Shown here: piece after piece, positions 43,624 through 52,710 of the stretch
How positions within the stretch are numbered: position 1 is the first letter of the stretch
Layout of the letters: each line of letters opens with the position of its first letter
NCBI RefSeq assembly: GCF_003751505.1
Contig: NZ_RJVB01000008.1
Location: 62,001-126,000, forward strand
Direction: 5' to 3'
DNA length: 64,000 nt
Source of the DNA: Erwinia sp. JUb26
GTDB lineage: Bacteria > Pseudomonadota > Gammaproteobacteria > Enterobacterales > Enterobacteriaceae
Notes under the pieces: generated by a model
What the model was told of the DNA's origin: nothing
The model's database searches: none
The model's input: only the letters and a program-made list of their open reading frames with translations
Made by a program: the position numbers and the translations under genes

Positions 43624-44502
43624 CTATCTGACCAGCTCCAGCCCGGCTACGCGCCGCCAGTAGCCGTTGCAGTCACCGCCTGCTGCCAGCGCCACAGGGC
43701 TGTGGCCTGCCTCATTGGCACGAAACTGGCTAATCACCTCCAGCGTATCAATGCCCGACGGGGAGAGCCGCACCACGTCGACCAGTCCCTGCATTGAGGT
43801 CAGCTCGTTACCGAGGTTGTAGCAGTATCCACTCATGGTCTGAATGCCGTTGAGCACAAACACCTGCTGATCTTCCTGAGTATGCAGGCTGCGACCCTGT
43901 GGATAGTGAATACAGCAGGTCTGGCACTCATCCTTGCTGCGGTTTTCCGATCGGGCGGTAAAGCAGCGGGCCGAGTAAGCAAGCGGCAGATAGCCGTAGC
44001 TCATCACCTCGACTTCGAATTTATCGCGGATGCCCAGTTCGTCGCACTGCGTCAGCAGGTTAACCAGCCAGTCCCGAGACAGCTCGACCGGCATGCACCA
44101 GCGGGTCATTCCCATCTTCAGTAGCAGTTCCAGCGTCACGGCGTTGTAAACATTCAACGCAGGCCCGGCCACAAACGGCAGCCCGGCTTCGTTAGCCAGC
44201 GTGACCGCGCCAAAGTCGCTGGCCTCAATGATAAATTCGCGGTTATCCACGTAGCGCTTGAGCTCGGTCAGTTCGGAGGGAGACTGCAGCAGCGCCAGCG
44301 TGCTCAGCACCACCTGTTTCCCCGCCGCAGCCAGCTCCCGGGCCATCGTCAGCCAGTCGTTGAATTTGGTTGCCCGCCGCTTGCTGCATACCGATTCGCC
44401 AAGGTAGATAATCTGCGCCTCGCTGTCTGCCGCCGCACGATAAAAATCCTGCAGCGCCTCATGCGGCCAGTACCACAGCACCGGCCCCAGTGAATACTTC
44501 AT
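43624..44502 (-). CDS. ubiV: Oxygen-independent ubiquinone hydroxylation protein UbiV
   Basis: Peptidase U32-like iron-sulfur protein that with UbiU carries out O2-independent hydroxylation steps of ubiquinone synthesis. From the ATG at 44502 it has 292 residues starting MKYSLGPVLWYWP. Cysteines expected to hold a 4Fe-4S cluster appear near 38 (GESVCSKRR) and in ARCFTARSENRSKDECQTCC near 180-200. AGGAGGAAGAGG precedes the ATG. It follows ubiU by 10 bp in one operon. Confidence 0.94.
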   Translation of the reverse strand: MKYSLGPVLWYWPHEALQDFYRAAADSEAQIIYLGESVCSKRRATKFNDWLTMARELAAAGKQVVLSTLALLQSPSELTELKRYVDNREFIIEASDFGAVTLANEAGLPFVAGPALNVYNAVTLELLLKMGMTRWCMPVELSRDWLVNLLTQCDELGIRDKFEVEVMSYGYLPLAYSARCFTARSENRSKDECQTCCIHYPQGRSLHTQEDQQVFVLNGIQTMSGYCYNLGNELTSMQGLVDVVRLSPSGIDTLEVISQFRANEAGHSPVALAAGGDCNGYWRRVAGLELVR

Positions 44503-44512
44503 CCTCTTCCTC

Positions 44513-45508
44513 CTATTGCCACTGCCGGTGCCAGGCACCCAGCGTGGTCTGCGTACCTTCACTCAGCTCGGACAGTGCCGCCATCCACTGCGGCTGGGCG
44601 ACAAAGTTATCCGGGGCCGCTTTACAGCGATCGATAGCCTGTCGCCAGATGCGTGTCACCTGCGCCACATAGGCGGGACTGCGCTGGCGGCCTTCAATTT
44701 TTACCGACGCGATGTTGGTTGCCATCAGCTCCGGCAGCAGTTCCAGCGTATTCAGGCTGGTGGGTTCTTCCAGCGCGTGATAGCGCTGTCCGTCCAGCCT
44801 GTAGCGGCCTTTGCACAGGGTGGGATAGCCGGCATTTTCTCCGTCATCGTAGCGATCGATCAGCACTTCGTTCAGCCGCGACTCTAGTCCGTCAGCGGTT
44901 TGCTGCCAGCGGACAAAGCGGGCAGGGGAGCAGGCGCCAACGGTATTGGGCGACTCGCCGGTCAGATAAGAAGAGAGGTAGCAGCGACCCTCGGCCATAA
45001 TGCACAGGCTGCCGAAAGCGAACACCTCCAGCGGCACGTTAGTATCCCGTGCGAGCTGGCGTACCTGATGAATAGACAGCACGCGCGGCAGTACCACCCG
45101 AGCCACATCGAAGTTACGCTGGTAAAAGCGCACGGCTGCGGCATTGGTGGCGGAAGCCTGCACGGAAAGATGGCGTTCTATGTGAGGATAGCGCTCGGCG
45201 GCGTAGGCCAGCATGGCGATGTCGGCGAGGATCAGGGCATCGGCCCCGGCACCGGCGGCCATATCCACCGCCCGCTGCCAGCGGGTGTAACCATCCGGAT
45301 GCGCAAACGTGTTAATCGCCACGTGCAGCTTGCGCCTGTGCTGATGAACGAAGCGAGCGGCCTCCTGCAGGCGTTTATCCGTGAAGTTCAGGCCCGCAAA
45401 ATGACGGGCGTTGGTTTCATCTTTCAGACCGATGTAGACCGCGTCAGCGCCGTTTTCAATGGCGGCCTTCAGTGCCGGAAGATTTCCGGCCGGGCACAGC
45501 AGTTCCAT
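44513..45508 (-). CDS. ubiU: Oxygen-independent ubiquinone hydroxylation protein UbiU
   Basis: Partner of UbiV, a U32-family 4Fe-4S protein. The ATG at 45508 gives 331 residues (MELLCPAGNLPALKAAIENG), the E. coli length; an in-frame ATG at 45523 is possible. Family motifs include AVYIGLKDETNARHFAG, SVQASATNAAA, FGSLCIMAEGRCYLSS and GACSPARFVRW with cluster-type cysteines. Divergent from ubiT across 204 bp, the standard layout allowing shared anaerobic control. Confidence 0.95.
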   Translation of the reverse strand: MELLCPAGNLPALKAAIENGADAVYIGLKDETNARHFAGLNFTDKRLQEAARFVHQHRRKLHVAINTFAHPDGYTRWQRAVDMAAGAGADALILADIAMLAYAAERYPHIERHLSVQASATNAAAVRFYQRNFDVARVVLPRVLSIHQVRQLARDTNVPLEVFAFGSLCIMAEGRCYLSSYLTGESPNTVGACSPARFVRWQQTADGLESRLNEVLIDRYDDGENAGYPTLCKGRYRLDGQRYHALEEPTSLNTLELLPELMATNIASVKIEGRQRSPAYVAQVTRIWRQAIDRCKAAPDNFVAQPQWMAALSELSEGTQTTLGAWHRQWQ

Positions 45509-45569
45509 AAGGAGCAATTCCATTAAACAGAAGAATCGATGATTTTAGAGAGGAAAGCGGCGACAAATT

Positions 45570-45583
45570 TTGATTTAAGGCAT
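45570..45583. promoter_or_regulatory. Candidate FNR half-site between ubiU and ubiT
   Basis: TTGATTTAAGGCAT has a perfect FNR half TTGAT and a poor second half (GGCAT against ATCAA). E. coli ubiUV is FNR-activated, and I recall a similar TTGATTTAAGG site there, but that recollection needs checking. Other TTGAT halves lie at about 45595 and 45643. Confidence 0.35.
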
Positions 45584-45712
45584 CGAATGGCGTATTGATG
45601 AGGGACGGATTCCCTGCTAAAAATCGTATAGTTCGCCCATTTTATTGATCCAGCCGCCTGAAGCGCTCCGCCATTGTGGCAAAATAGGCGAAATTTTTCG
45701 TAAGGAGTAATA

Positions 45713-46240
45713 ATGGTGTTGAACCCGCTACGTACCCACTGCGTCCGTAAAGGGCCGCAGCTGCTGAGTTTCCCGCTGCGATTCACCCCGTTTGTACTGA
45801 AAAAGCCGCTGCTGCAGGGGCTGCTGCGCTGGCAGTTTCAGCAGGCTCTGGCAGAAGGCGAACTGGATTTTCTTGAAAATCGCTGGCTGGGTATTGAAGT
45901 GAGCGATCTTGAGCTACGCTGGTCAGTTACGGTTGAAAAAGGGCAGCTTTTGGTTGCCGAACGCAGTGATTGTGACGTCTGGTTTCGCGGCAATGCCAAC
46001 GATCTGCTGCTCATTACCGCGCGCAGACAGGATCCCGATACGCTGTTCTTCCAGCGTCGACTGCATATTGAAGGTGATACCGAGCTGGGGCTGGAAGTGA
46101 AGAATTTGATGGACGCAATCGATATTGAATCCATGCCGAAGCCAATGCGCATCGGCCTTATGCAACTGGCCGATTTTGTCGAGGCCGGACTGAACGAGGA
46201 CGCGACTTCCCCGCCGGATCGCGCAGGTGTGTCATGTTAA
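45713..46240 (+). CDS. ubiT: SCP2-domain ubiquinone accessory protein UbiT
   Basis: Lipid-binding SCP2-fold protein that supports anaerobic ubiquinone synthesis with UbiU and UbiV. The 175 residues (174 in E. coli YhbT) begin MVLNPLRTHCVRKGPQLLSF. The SCP2 stretch has DVWFRGNANDLLLITARRQD and LFFQRRLHIEGDTELGLEVK. AAGGAG is well placed before the ATG. It overlaps yhbS by 7 bp, so the two are likely cotranslated. Confidence 0.94.
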   Translation: MVLNPLRTHCVRKGPQLLSFPLRFTPFVLKKPLLQGLLRWQFQQALAEGELDFLENRWLGIEVSDLELRWSVTVEKGQLLVAERSDCDVWFRGNANDLLLITARRQDPDTLFFQRRLHIEGDTELGLEVKNLMDAIDIESMPKPMRIGLMQLADFVEAGLNEDATSPPDRAGVSC

Positions 46241-46737
46241 TTCGTACCGAAATTGGTGTTGATGCCGCCAGCATCGACGGCCTGCTGCGCCGCAGCTTCC
46301 CGACGCCTGCTGAAGCCGAACTGGTGCAGCAGCTGCGCGAGGATGGGTTGCTGACGCTGGGCGTAGTTGCCACCGATGATGAAGGCCAGGTGCTGGGCTA
46401 TGCGGCCTTCAGCCCGGTCACGCTGAATGAAGAAGATCGGCAGTGGGTGGGGCTTGCTCCGCTGGCGGTTGACGAAAGCGTGCGTGGACAGGGCTTGGGT
46501 AAACAGCTGGTTTATGAAGGGCTGGATACCTTAAATGAGTTCGGCTATGCGGCCGTTGTGGTGCTGGGCGACGTTGAATTCTACGCAAAATTTGGCTTTG
46601 TCAGCGCGGCGCAGCACCAGCTGCACTGCCGCTGGCCCGATACGCAAACGGCATTCCAGGTCTACAAGCTGGCGGACGATGCTTTCGACGGCGCGACCGG
46701 TGAAATTGGCTATTCGGAGCCGTTTAACCGTTTCTGA
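46234..46737 (+). CDS. yhbS: GNAT-family acetyltransferase YhbS
   Basis: N-acetyltransferase-fold protein of 167 residues (E. coli YhbS 167). The acetyl-CoA motif A is [20 protein letters not shown] near 75-94, and [16 protein letters not shown] follows. Substrate is not established by sequence. The start ATG lies in the ubiT 3' end. It converges on yhbQ with a 14-bp overlap of coding ends. Confidence 0.93.
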   Translation: MLIRTEIGVDAASIDGLLRRSFPTPAEAELVQQLREDGLLTLGVVATDDEGQVLGYAAFSPVTLNEEDRQWVGLAPLAVDESVRGQGLGKQLVYEGLDTLNEFGYAAVVVLGDVEFYAKFGFVSAAQHQLHCRWPDTQTAFQVYKLADDAFDGATGEIGYSEPFNRF

Positions 46738-47026
46738 GCCGTTCAAGCCAGAGGGTTAAAGATTCAGGCTGGTGGGTAATCAGCCTGATTTTTTCCTGCT
46801 TCTTCAGCTGTTTCACCTGATACTCCAGCTTTGATGCCTGCGAGCGATCGCCTGCTTCACAATGGAACAGCAGCTCCAGCGGTCCTTTACCACGCAGCGC
46901 CTTCGCACCTTTCCCGTTCTGGTGCTGGTTAAAACGTCGGTCAACATCGTTGGTGATCCCGGTATACAGCAAGCCCTTAGCGGTGCGCAGGATGTAGAGT
47001 CGCCAGCTGGCGGCGGTTGTGCTCAT
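46724..47026 (-). CDS. yhbQ: GIY-YIG nuclease superfamily protein YhbQ
   Basis: Small 100-residue GIY-YIG domain protein. The core reads [20 protein letters not shown], then [20 protein letters not shown] and a conserved Glu in [14 protein letters not shown]. coli YhbQ has reported DNA-related roles, but the substrate is unclear. The 3' end overlaps convergent yhbS by 14 bp. It is the last gene before the switch to the nrd/pyr/arg neighbourhood. Confidence 0.93.
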   Translation of the reverse strand: MSTTAASWRLYILRTAKGLLYTGITNDVDRRFNQHQNGKGAKALRGKGPLELLFHCEAGDRSQASKLEYQVKQLKKQEKIRLITHQPESLTLWLERLRNG

Positions 47027-47209
47027 GAGTATTCTCGGAAACGGCAGTCACCGCTACTTTAGCGTAAAAATGTGCGCGCAGGGTGCGTGATTTGCCATAG
47101 CCGGATGCCGCATTCGCCATTCGATTCCTGGCGCAGCGGAGAACGACGAGCTTTTTCCAGCCTCGCCTGTGCACCGCATTACGATCTGTTTTCTAATGAC
47201 TGCGGCTCT

Positions 47210-47674
47210 TCAGCGAAGCCGGTGTATCACCTGATTACTGCTGCCGCGCCACAGCAGCGCCGGATCGCGCAGCTCCCGAACATATTTCCCGTCGATCAGC
47301 ACATCCACCATCGCGACGACCTCCTGCTGGCGTTCGCTCAGTTCCGCCAGCCTGTAGCCGGTCCACATCCAGATATCTTTCCCTGAGCAGTCGCGCCGCA
47401 CGCGCCACAGCAGCCGCCGGACATCGACCAGATTGGCCGGATGTAGCGGATCGCCGCCCGAAAGCGACAGTCCCTGGCGCGGAATGCGGCTGTCGTTGAG
47501 ATCGGCGATCAGCCGCTCCTCCATCTCAATGGTAAAAGGCGCACCGGAATTCACCCGCCAGGTGCTCTGATTATAGCAGCCGGGACACTGGTGCTCACAG
47601 CCGGAGACAAACAGCGTGCAGCGCGTGCCCGGTCCGTTAACGATATCCACCGGGTAATACTGATGAATATTCAC
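47210..47674 (-). CDS. nrdG: Anaerobic ribonucleotide reductase activase NrdG
   Basis: Radical-SAM enzyme that installs the glycyl radical on NrdD. The 154 residues equal E. coli NrdG. The CxxxCxxC cluster motif is in GCEHQCPGCYNQSTW near 26-36, followed by GLSLSGGDPLHP. The GTG start overlaps the nrdD stop as GTGA. It is cotranscribed with nrdD under the same NrdR boxes. Confidence 0.95.
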   Translation of the reverse strand: MNIHQYYPVDIVNGPGTRCTLFVSGCEHQCPGCYNQSTWRVNSGAPFTIEMEERLIADLNDSRIPRQGLSLSGGDPLHPANLVDVRRLLWRVRRDCSGKDIWMWTGYRLAELSERQQEVVAMVDVLIDGKYVRELRDPALLWRGSSNQVIHRLR

Positions 47675-49809
47675 CCCAGCTGCCCGGAGGCAAGATGCTT
47701 AACGCGTCGCTTAACCTCTTCCTGCTTGCCGGCGTTAAACGGGCGGGCATCCGGGCTGCCGAGATAGCCGCACACCCGCCGCGTGACCGAAACCCGGCTG
47801 CTGTCGTGGTTGCCGCATTTCGGGCAGGTAAAACCTTTGCTGGTGCAGTCGAACTCCCCGGTAAACCCGCACTCGTAGCACTCATCAATCGGCGTATTGG
47901 TGCCGTAGTAGGGCACGTGTTGGTAGCTGTAGTCCCAGACGTCCTCCAACGCTTTCAGGTTGTGCTGAATATTCGGGTACTCGCCGTAGCAGATAAACCC
48001 GCCGTTGGCTAAAGGTGGGTAGGCGGCCTCAAAATCGATCTTGTCGTAAGGGTTAACCTTTTTCTCAACGTCCAGATGGAAGCTGTTGGTGTAGTAGCCT
48101 TTGTCGGTCACGCCGGTGACTACGCCAAACTCGGCGGCATCAAGACGGCAAAAGCGATCGCAGAGGTTTTCACTTGGCGTACTGTACAGGCTGAAGCCGT
48201 AGCCGGTTTCGTCTTTCCAGCGCTCCACCGCCTGGCGCAGATGGCTGACAATCGCCAGCCCGGTTTCACGCAGGCGGGCGTCATCGTAAGGATGAACCGC
48301 GCCGCCGCTCAGGGCATTCAGCGTTTCATGAATGCCGATATAGCCGAGGGAAATCGACGCGCGGCCGTTTTTAAAGATACCGGCAACCGGTTCATCCGCC
48401 TGCAGCCGCACGCCGCAGGCCCCTTCCATATACAGAATCGGTGCGACACGCGCCTTGACGTTTTCCAGCCTGGCGATGCGCGTCATCAATGCCTTTTTAG
48501 CCAGCAGCAGCCGATTATCCAGCAGCGCCCAGAAGCGTTTTTCGTCGCCCTGTGCTTCCAGCGCGATGCGCGGCAGATTCAGGCTGATGACGCCGATATT
48601 GTTGCGGCCGTCGTGGATCTGCTCGCCGTTTTCTTCATACACACCGAGGAAACTGCGGCAGCCCATCGGCGTTTTAAAGGAGCCGGTGACCTCAACCACC
48701 CGGTCGTAATTGAGAATATCGGGGTACATGCGCTTGCTGGCACACTCCAGCGCCAGCTGCTTGATATCATAGTTGGCCTCGCCGGGCAGGCGGTTCAGCC
48801 CCGCCCGGATGGCGAATACCAGCTTCGGAAACACAGCTGTTTTGTGATTTTTCCCCAGCCCGGCAATACGGTTTCGCAGGATCGACTGCTGGATCAGCCG
48901 TGCAGACCAGCTTTCCCCCAGGCCAAAGCCGAAGGTGACAAACGGCGTCTGGCCGTTGGCGGTATGCAGCGTGTTGACCTCATATTCCAGCGACTGAAAG
49001 GCGTCGTAGCACTCTTTTTCCGTGCGGCTGCGCGCGTAGGCTTCGCCGTCCGCAATCTGCCAGCTCTGCGCCACCAGACGATGCTTTGCCAGGCTGGCCT
49101 CAACGTAGGGAGCCAGCACCTCATCAATACGGTTGATGGTGGTGCCGCCGTAAATATGGCTGGCGACCTGCGCAATAATCTGTGCGGTCACGGCGGTGGC
49201 GGTAGAGATCGATTTCGGCGGCTCTATCTCGGCATTACCCATTTTGAAACCGTGGGTCAGCATGCCGCGCAGATCGATCAGCATGCAGTTAAACATTGGG
49301 AAAAACGGCGAGTAGTCGAGATCGTGATAGTGGATCTCACCGCGCTCGTGGGCGGTGACCACATCGCGCGGCAGCAGATGCTGGCGGGCATAATGTTTTG
49401 CCACAATCCCCGCCAGCAGATCGCGCTGGGTTGGGATCACCTTGCTGTCCTTATTGGCGTTTTCATTCAGCAGCGCGGCGTTGCTCTGCTCAACCAGCCC
49501 GCGAATTTCATGATTCAGCCGCCCGCGCAGTTCCCGGGCGACATCGCGATCGTGGCGATACTCGATATAGCAGCGCGCCAGCTGCGGATATGACCCGGCC
49601 ATCAGCCGATCCTCCACCGCCTTCTGGACCTCGGCAATATCCACCCGCTGACGATCGGCCAGTGCCGCACCGATCAGGCTGGCGACGGTGGCGCAGTAAT
49701 CGTTATCCTCTACTCTCGCTGCCTGAGCGGCCGCGCGAATCGCCGCCTCAATGCGTGCGGGATCAAAAGCCACGATGCAGCCGTCCCGTTTGATGACCTC
49801 AGTTACCAC
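47671..49809 (-). CDS. nrdD: Anaerobic ribonucleoside-triphosphate reductase NrdD
   Basis: Class III reductase making dNTPs without oxygen. I chose the GTG at 49809 (712 residues, the E. coli length) because AGGAG lies six bases upstream; a GTG two codons earlier (49815) is too close to it. The protein has an N-terminal ATP-cone (VIKRDGCIVAFDPARIEAAI), the MFNCMLIDLRGMLTHGFKMG core, the zinc site CYECGF...CPKCG, and the glycyl-radical loop RRVCGYLGSPDARPFN near 675-690. Confidence 0.96.
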   Translation of the reverse strand: MVTEVIKRDGCIVAFDPARIEAAIRAAAQAARVEDNDYCATVASLIGAALADRQRVDIAEVQKAVEDRLMAGSYPQLARCYIEYRHDRDVARELRGRLNHEIRGLVEQSNAALLNENANKDSKVIPTQRDLLAGIVAKHYARQHLLPRDVVTAHERGEIHYHDLDYSPFFPMFNCMLIDLRGMLTHGFKMGNAEIEPPKSISTATAVTAQIIAQVASHIYGGTTINRIDEVLAPYVEASLAKHRLVAQSWQIADGEAYARSRTEKECYDAFQSLEYEVNTLHTANGQTPFVTFGFGLGESWSARLIQQSILRNRIAGLGKNHKTAVFPKLVFAIRAGLNRLPGEANYDIKQLALECASKRMYPDILNYDRVVEVTGSFKTPMGCRSFLGVYEENGEQIHDGRNNIGVISLNLPRIALEAQGDEKRFWALLDNRLLLAKKALMTRIARLENVKARVAPILYMEGACGVRLQADEPVAGIFKNGRASISLGYIGIHETLNALSGGAVHPYDDARLRETGLAIVSHLRQAVERWKDETGYGFSLYSTPSENLCDRFCRLDAAEFGVVTGVTDKGYYTNSFHLDVEKKVNPYDKIDFEAAYPPLANGGFICYGEYPNIQHNLKALEDVWDYSYQHVPYYGTNTPIDECYECGFTGEFDCTSKGFTCPKCGNHDSSRVSVTRRVCGYLGSPDARPFNAGKQEEVKRRVKHLASGQLG

Positions 49810-49828
49810 CGCCACTCTCCTGTGAAAT

Positions 49829-49870
49829 CTATATGTAGTTTGCGATGGGTATATTAAACGCTATATATAG
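49829..49870 (-). promoter_or_regulatory. Paired NrdR boxes before nrdD
   Basis: CTATATGTAG (49829-49838) and CTATATATAG (49861-49870) each fit the core of the NrdR consensus ACACWATATATWGTGT. The second has ACG and TGC flanks. Their starts are 32 bp apart, about three helical turns, the usual spacing for NrdR pairs. A TTTGATCGACTTTAA just beyond could be a degenerate FNR site. Confidence 0.72.
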
Positions 49871-50099
49871 TGCTTTGATCGACTTTAACCGAAGGTTTGT
49901 TGACCTGAAACAAAGATTACGATGTGGAGGCGCATAGTCAGTCGAGTGGATGAATTGCTACGGATGTTGACCGCAACAATCTGCTTTTACCGTGCTCTCG
50001 TGCTGTCGCAGTTGCATTCCTACCCCTGGAATTAATATTATTGCCGGTTGCCGTGGGGCGAAAGTCTCTTTGCCCGATTAAACCAGGAATAACTGCACG

Positions 50100-52658
50100 A
50101 TGTCGTCTGTCACCTACAACGAAAATCAGGTCGTCCGCTGGCTGGGGGTACGAACCGTTGCCCGTGCGCGCGATCTGGTCGCCAGCGTGCAGAATATTCA
50201 GTGGCAGAACAGACTGCTAACCGGTGACGTGGCCGGGCGAGCGGCAGAACCTTACAGCGTAATGGTCCACTTCAGCCGTCCCCAGGGTAGGCTGCAGGCC
50301 AGCGGCGAATGCAGCTGCGCGGTCAAAAACAACTGTCGCCACGTTGCCGCGGTGATGCTGGCAAATCTGCGCCCGCGTCAGGCCGTGAATGACCAGGTGC
50401 TGAATACTATCGACGCCGATCCGGTTCCCACCCTGCAGCTGGAATCCCGGGCGAAGTTTATCAGCGGTTACGGCCACTACGGCCACCGGCAAAAGCGGCT
50501 CGACTTCGCCTCGGTCAGCTTTGACTATGCCGGCGTGCGGGTCGATGCCGGCAGCCGCGCGCAAAGCTTCAGCGATCGCAAAGGGCAGCACTATCACGTT
50601 GCGCGGCATGTTGAAGAAGAGCAGAACTGGCTGGTGCAGATCCAGAACGCCGGGCTGCAAACCATCCCGGCGGGCCATATCTATACGCCCGCGCCGCTGC
50701 CACCGGAGATCTTCGCCCCGGAAACGCCCGCCGAATGGCGCGACTTTATCAAAACCGGCCTGCCGGCCCTGCGCAGGCGCGGCTGGAAAATCCGCATGGA
50801 CAGCGACTTTACCTGGAACGTCACCGAGGTGGACGCCATTGAAGGGCGCGCGGTGCAGGCGCTGGATGGCTGGTTCGATCTGGAGCTGGCGCTGAAATTG
50901 GGGCGTCAGCGCGTGCGGCTGGAGCCGCTGCTGGCGGGGCTGTTTGCCCGCGACAGGCGCTGGATGGGCGGCAGCCTGAATCTCATTCCCGATGACGAAC
51001 AAATTGAACTGCGCGATGAACGCGACCGGCGTTTGCTGTTTCGCGCTGCTCAGCTCAAACCACTGGTCGGTAACCTGATCGACCTGTTTGACCGACAGGA
51101 TCCGCAGCCGCTCAGGCTGGCCGCATGGGACGTCGGCCGCCTGGGGCAAAGCGATCCTCACAGCCGCTGGACCTTTGACAGCGACAGTGCGGTGCACCAG
51201 TTGGCGCAGAAGCTCAGCGGCAACGACGGCGTGCAGCCTGTCGTGCCGCCCGCGGGATTGAAAGCCACGCTGCGCGATTACCAGCTACAGGGCGTCAGCT
51301 GGATGCAGTTCCTGCGTCAGCATCAGCTGGCGGGCGTGCTGGCGGATGATATGGGGCTGGGCAAAACCATTCAGACCCTCGCGCACCTGCTGCTGGAAAA
51401 AGAGGCCGGACGCCTTGACCGCCCGGCGCTGATCGTCGTCCCGACCACGCTGGTGCATAACTGGTGCTGCGAGGCGGCGCGCTTTGCGCCCGACCTGCGC
51501 GTGCTGGCGCTGACCGGCCCGCAGCGCAAGGACTTCTTCGAACAGGTTGAGCAGTACGACGTGGTGATCACCACCTATTCCCTGCTGTGGCGCGATCAGC
51601 CGCAGCTGGTGGCGCACGCCTACCATATGCTGATCCTCGACGAGGCGCAGTACGTGAAAAACAGCGCCTCGCGTGCGGCCTCGGTGATCCGCGGGCTGAA
51701 GACTCGTCATCGCCTGTGCCTGACCGGTACGCCGCTGGAAAACCACCTCGGCGAGCTGTGGTCGCAGTTTGACTTCCTGCTGCCGGGATTCCTCGGCAGC
51801 GAGCGCGACTTTATGCAGGAATGGCGGATCCCGGTTGAACGCAACGGGGATAAGGCCCGTCGCGATCTGCTGGCGAAGCGCGTGCGGCCGTTTATGCTGC
51901 GCCGCCGCAAGCAGGAAGTGGCGAAAGAACTGCCGCCGAAAAACACCATCGTGCGCAGCGTGCCGCTGGAGGGCGCGCAGCGTGAACTGTATGACCAGGT
52001 GCGTGCGGCGATGCAGGATCGCGTGCAGCTGGCGGTACAGCAGCAGGGCGCGGGGCGCAGTCATCTGCTGGTGCTGGATGCGCTGCTGAAACTGCGGCAG
52101 ATCTGCTGCGATCCGCGGCTGGTGGAGGACGCGCGGGCGGAAAAAGTGAAGCACTCCGCCAAACTGAAGCTGCTGCGCGAGATGCTCAACGATCTGCTGG
52201 CGGAAGATCGCCGTATTCTGATCTTCTCGCAGTTCACCTCGATGCTGACCCTTATTGCGGAAGAGCTGCAGCGCGCGCGCATTGATTTTGTCACCCTGAC
52301 CGGCAGCACCCGCGATCGCAATGAGCCGGTGCGGCGCTTCCAGCAGGGTGAAGTGCCGGTGTTTCTGATCAGCCTGAAAGCGGGCGGCGTCGGTCTGAAC
52401 CTGACGGCGGCGGATACGGTGATCCACTACGATCCCTGGTGGAACCCGGCGGCGGAAAATCAGGCCACCGACCGAGCCTATCGCCTCGGCCAGGATAAGC
52501 CGGTCTTTGTCTACAAGCTGATTGCGGCGGATACCATTGAAGAGAAGGTGGTGGCGTTACAGCAGAATAAAGCAGAACTGGCGGGGGAAATTCTGGCGGA
52601 TGAACTGAGCGAACCGGCCAGCTTCAGTCAGGAAGATTTATCGCAGCTGCTGACCTGA
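50100..52658 (+). CDS. SNF2-family helicase with N-terminal SWIM zinc finger
   Basis: Large 852-residue protein unlike any gene at this E. coli locus. The SWIM finger CxCx5CxH is at C71, C73, C79 and H81 (GECSCAVKNNCRHVAAV). The SNF2 core shows motif I DDMGLGKT with Lys422, motif II DEAQ at 514-517, LTGTPLENHLGELW, and the C-terminal helicase half with SLKAGGVGLNLTAA, DPWWNPAAENQATDRAYRLG. It is a probable dsDNA translocase rather than RapA, which lacks a SWIM finger. It is transcribed alone, divergent from nrdD; CCAGGAATAACTGCACG precedes the ATG. Role unknown. Confidence 0.9.
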   Translation: MSSVTYNENQVVRWLGVRTVARARDLVASVQNIQWQNRLLTGDVAGRAAEPYSVMVHFSRPQGRLQASGECSCAVKNNCRHVAAVMLANLRPRQAVNDQVLNTIDADPVPTLQLESRAKFISGYGHYGHRQKRLDFASVSFDYAGVRVDAGSRAQSFSDRKGQHYHVARHVEEEQNWLVQIQNAGLQTIPAGHIYTPAPLPPEIFAPETPAEWRDFIKTGLPALRRRGWKIRMDSDFTWNVTEVDAIEGRAVQALDGWFDLELALKLGRQRVRLEPLLAGLFARDRRWMGGSLNLIPDDEQIELRDERDRRLLFRAAQLKPLVGNLIDLFDRQDPQPLRLAAWDVGRLGQSDPHSRWTFDSDSAVHQLAQKLSGNDGVQPVVPPAGLKATLRDYQLQGVSWMQFLRQHQLAGVLADDMGLGKTIQTLAHLLLEKEAGRLDRPALIVVPTTLVHNWCCEAARFAPDLRVLALTGPQRKDFFEQVEQYDVVITTYSLLWRDQPQLVAHAYHMLILDEAQYVKNSASRAASVIRGLKTRHRLCLTGTPLENHLGELWSQFDFLLPGFLGSERDFMQEWRIPVERNGDKARRDLLAKRVRPFMLRRRKQEVAKELPPKNTIVRSVPLEGAQRELYDQVRAAMQDRVQLAVQQQGAGRSHLLVLDALLKLRQICCDPRLVEDARAEKVKHSAKLKLLREMLNDLLAEDRRILIFSQFTSMLTLIAEELQRARIDFVTLTGSTRDRNEPVRRFQQGEVPVFLISLKAGGVGLNLTAADTVIHYDPWWNPAAENQATDRAYRLGQDKPVFVYKLIAADTIEEKVVALQQNKAELAGEILADELSEPASFSQEDLSQLLT

Positions 52659-52677
52659 TTTCCCCGGTTGGGCTAAA

Positions 52678-52710
52678 GCAGGGCGGATGACAATCCGCCC
52701 GCACTTTTAG
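52678..52710. terminator. Hairpin between helicase gene and ridA
   Basis: GGGCGGAT (52681-52688) pairs with ATCCGCCC (52693-52700), with GC on both outer sides. The plus-strand tail ACTTTTAG is moderately T-rich. It is positioned to stop both convergent genes. Confidence 0.65.

Noticed and set aside
48076-49593. 505-codon ORF antisense to nrdD
   Set aside because: The opposite strand encodes a full-length NrdD with all motifs; this frame resembles no known family and arises from codon bias.
51285-52427. 380-codon ORF antisense to the SNF2 helicase gene, and similar long antisense frames at 37721-38725 and 53448-54581
   Set aside because: Each lies wholly or mainly opposite a gene with complete conserved motifs (helicase, DeaD, PyrB) and has low-complexity His/Gln/Arg-rich composition.
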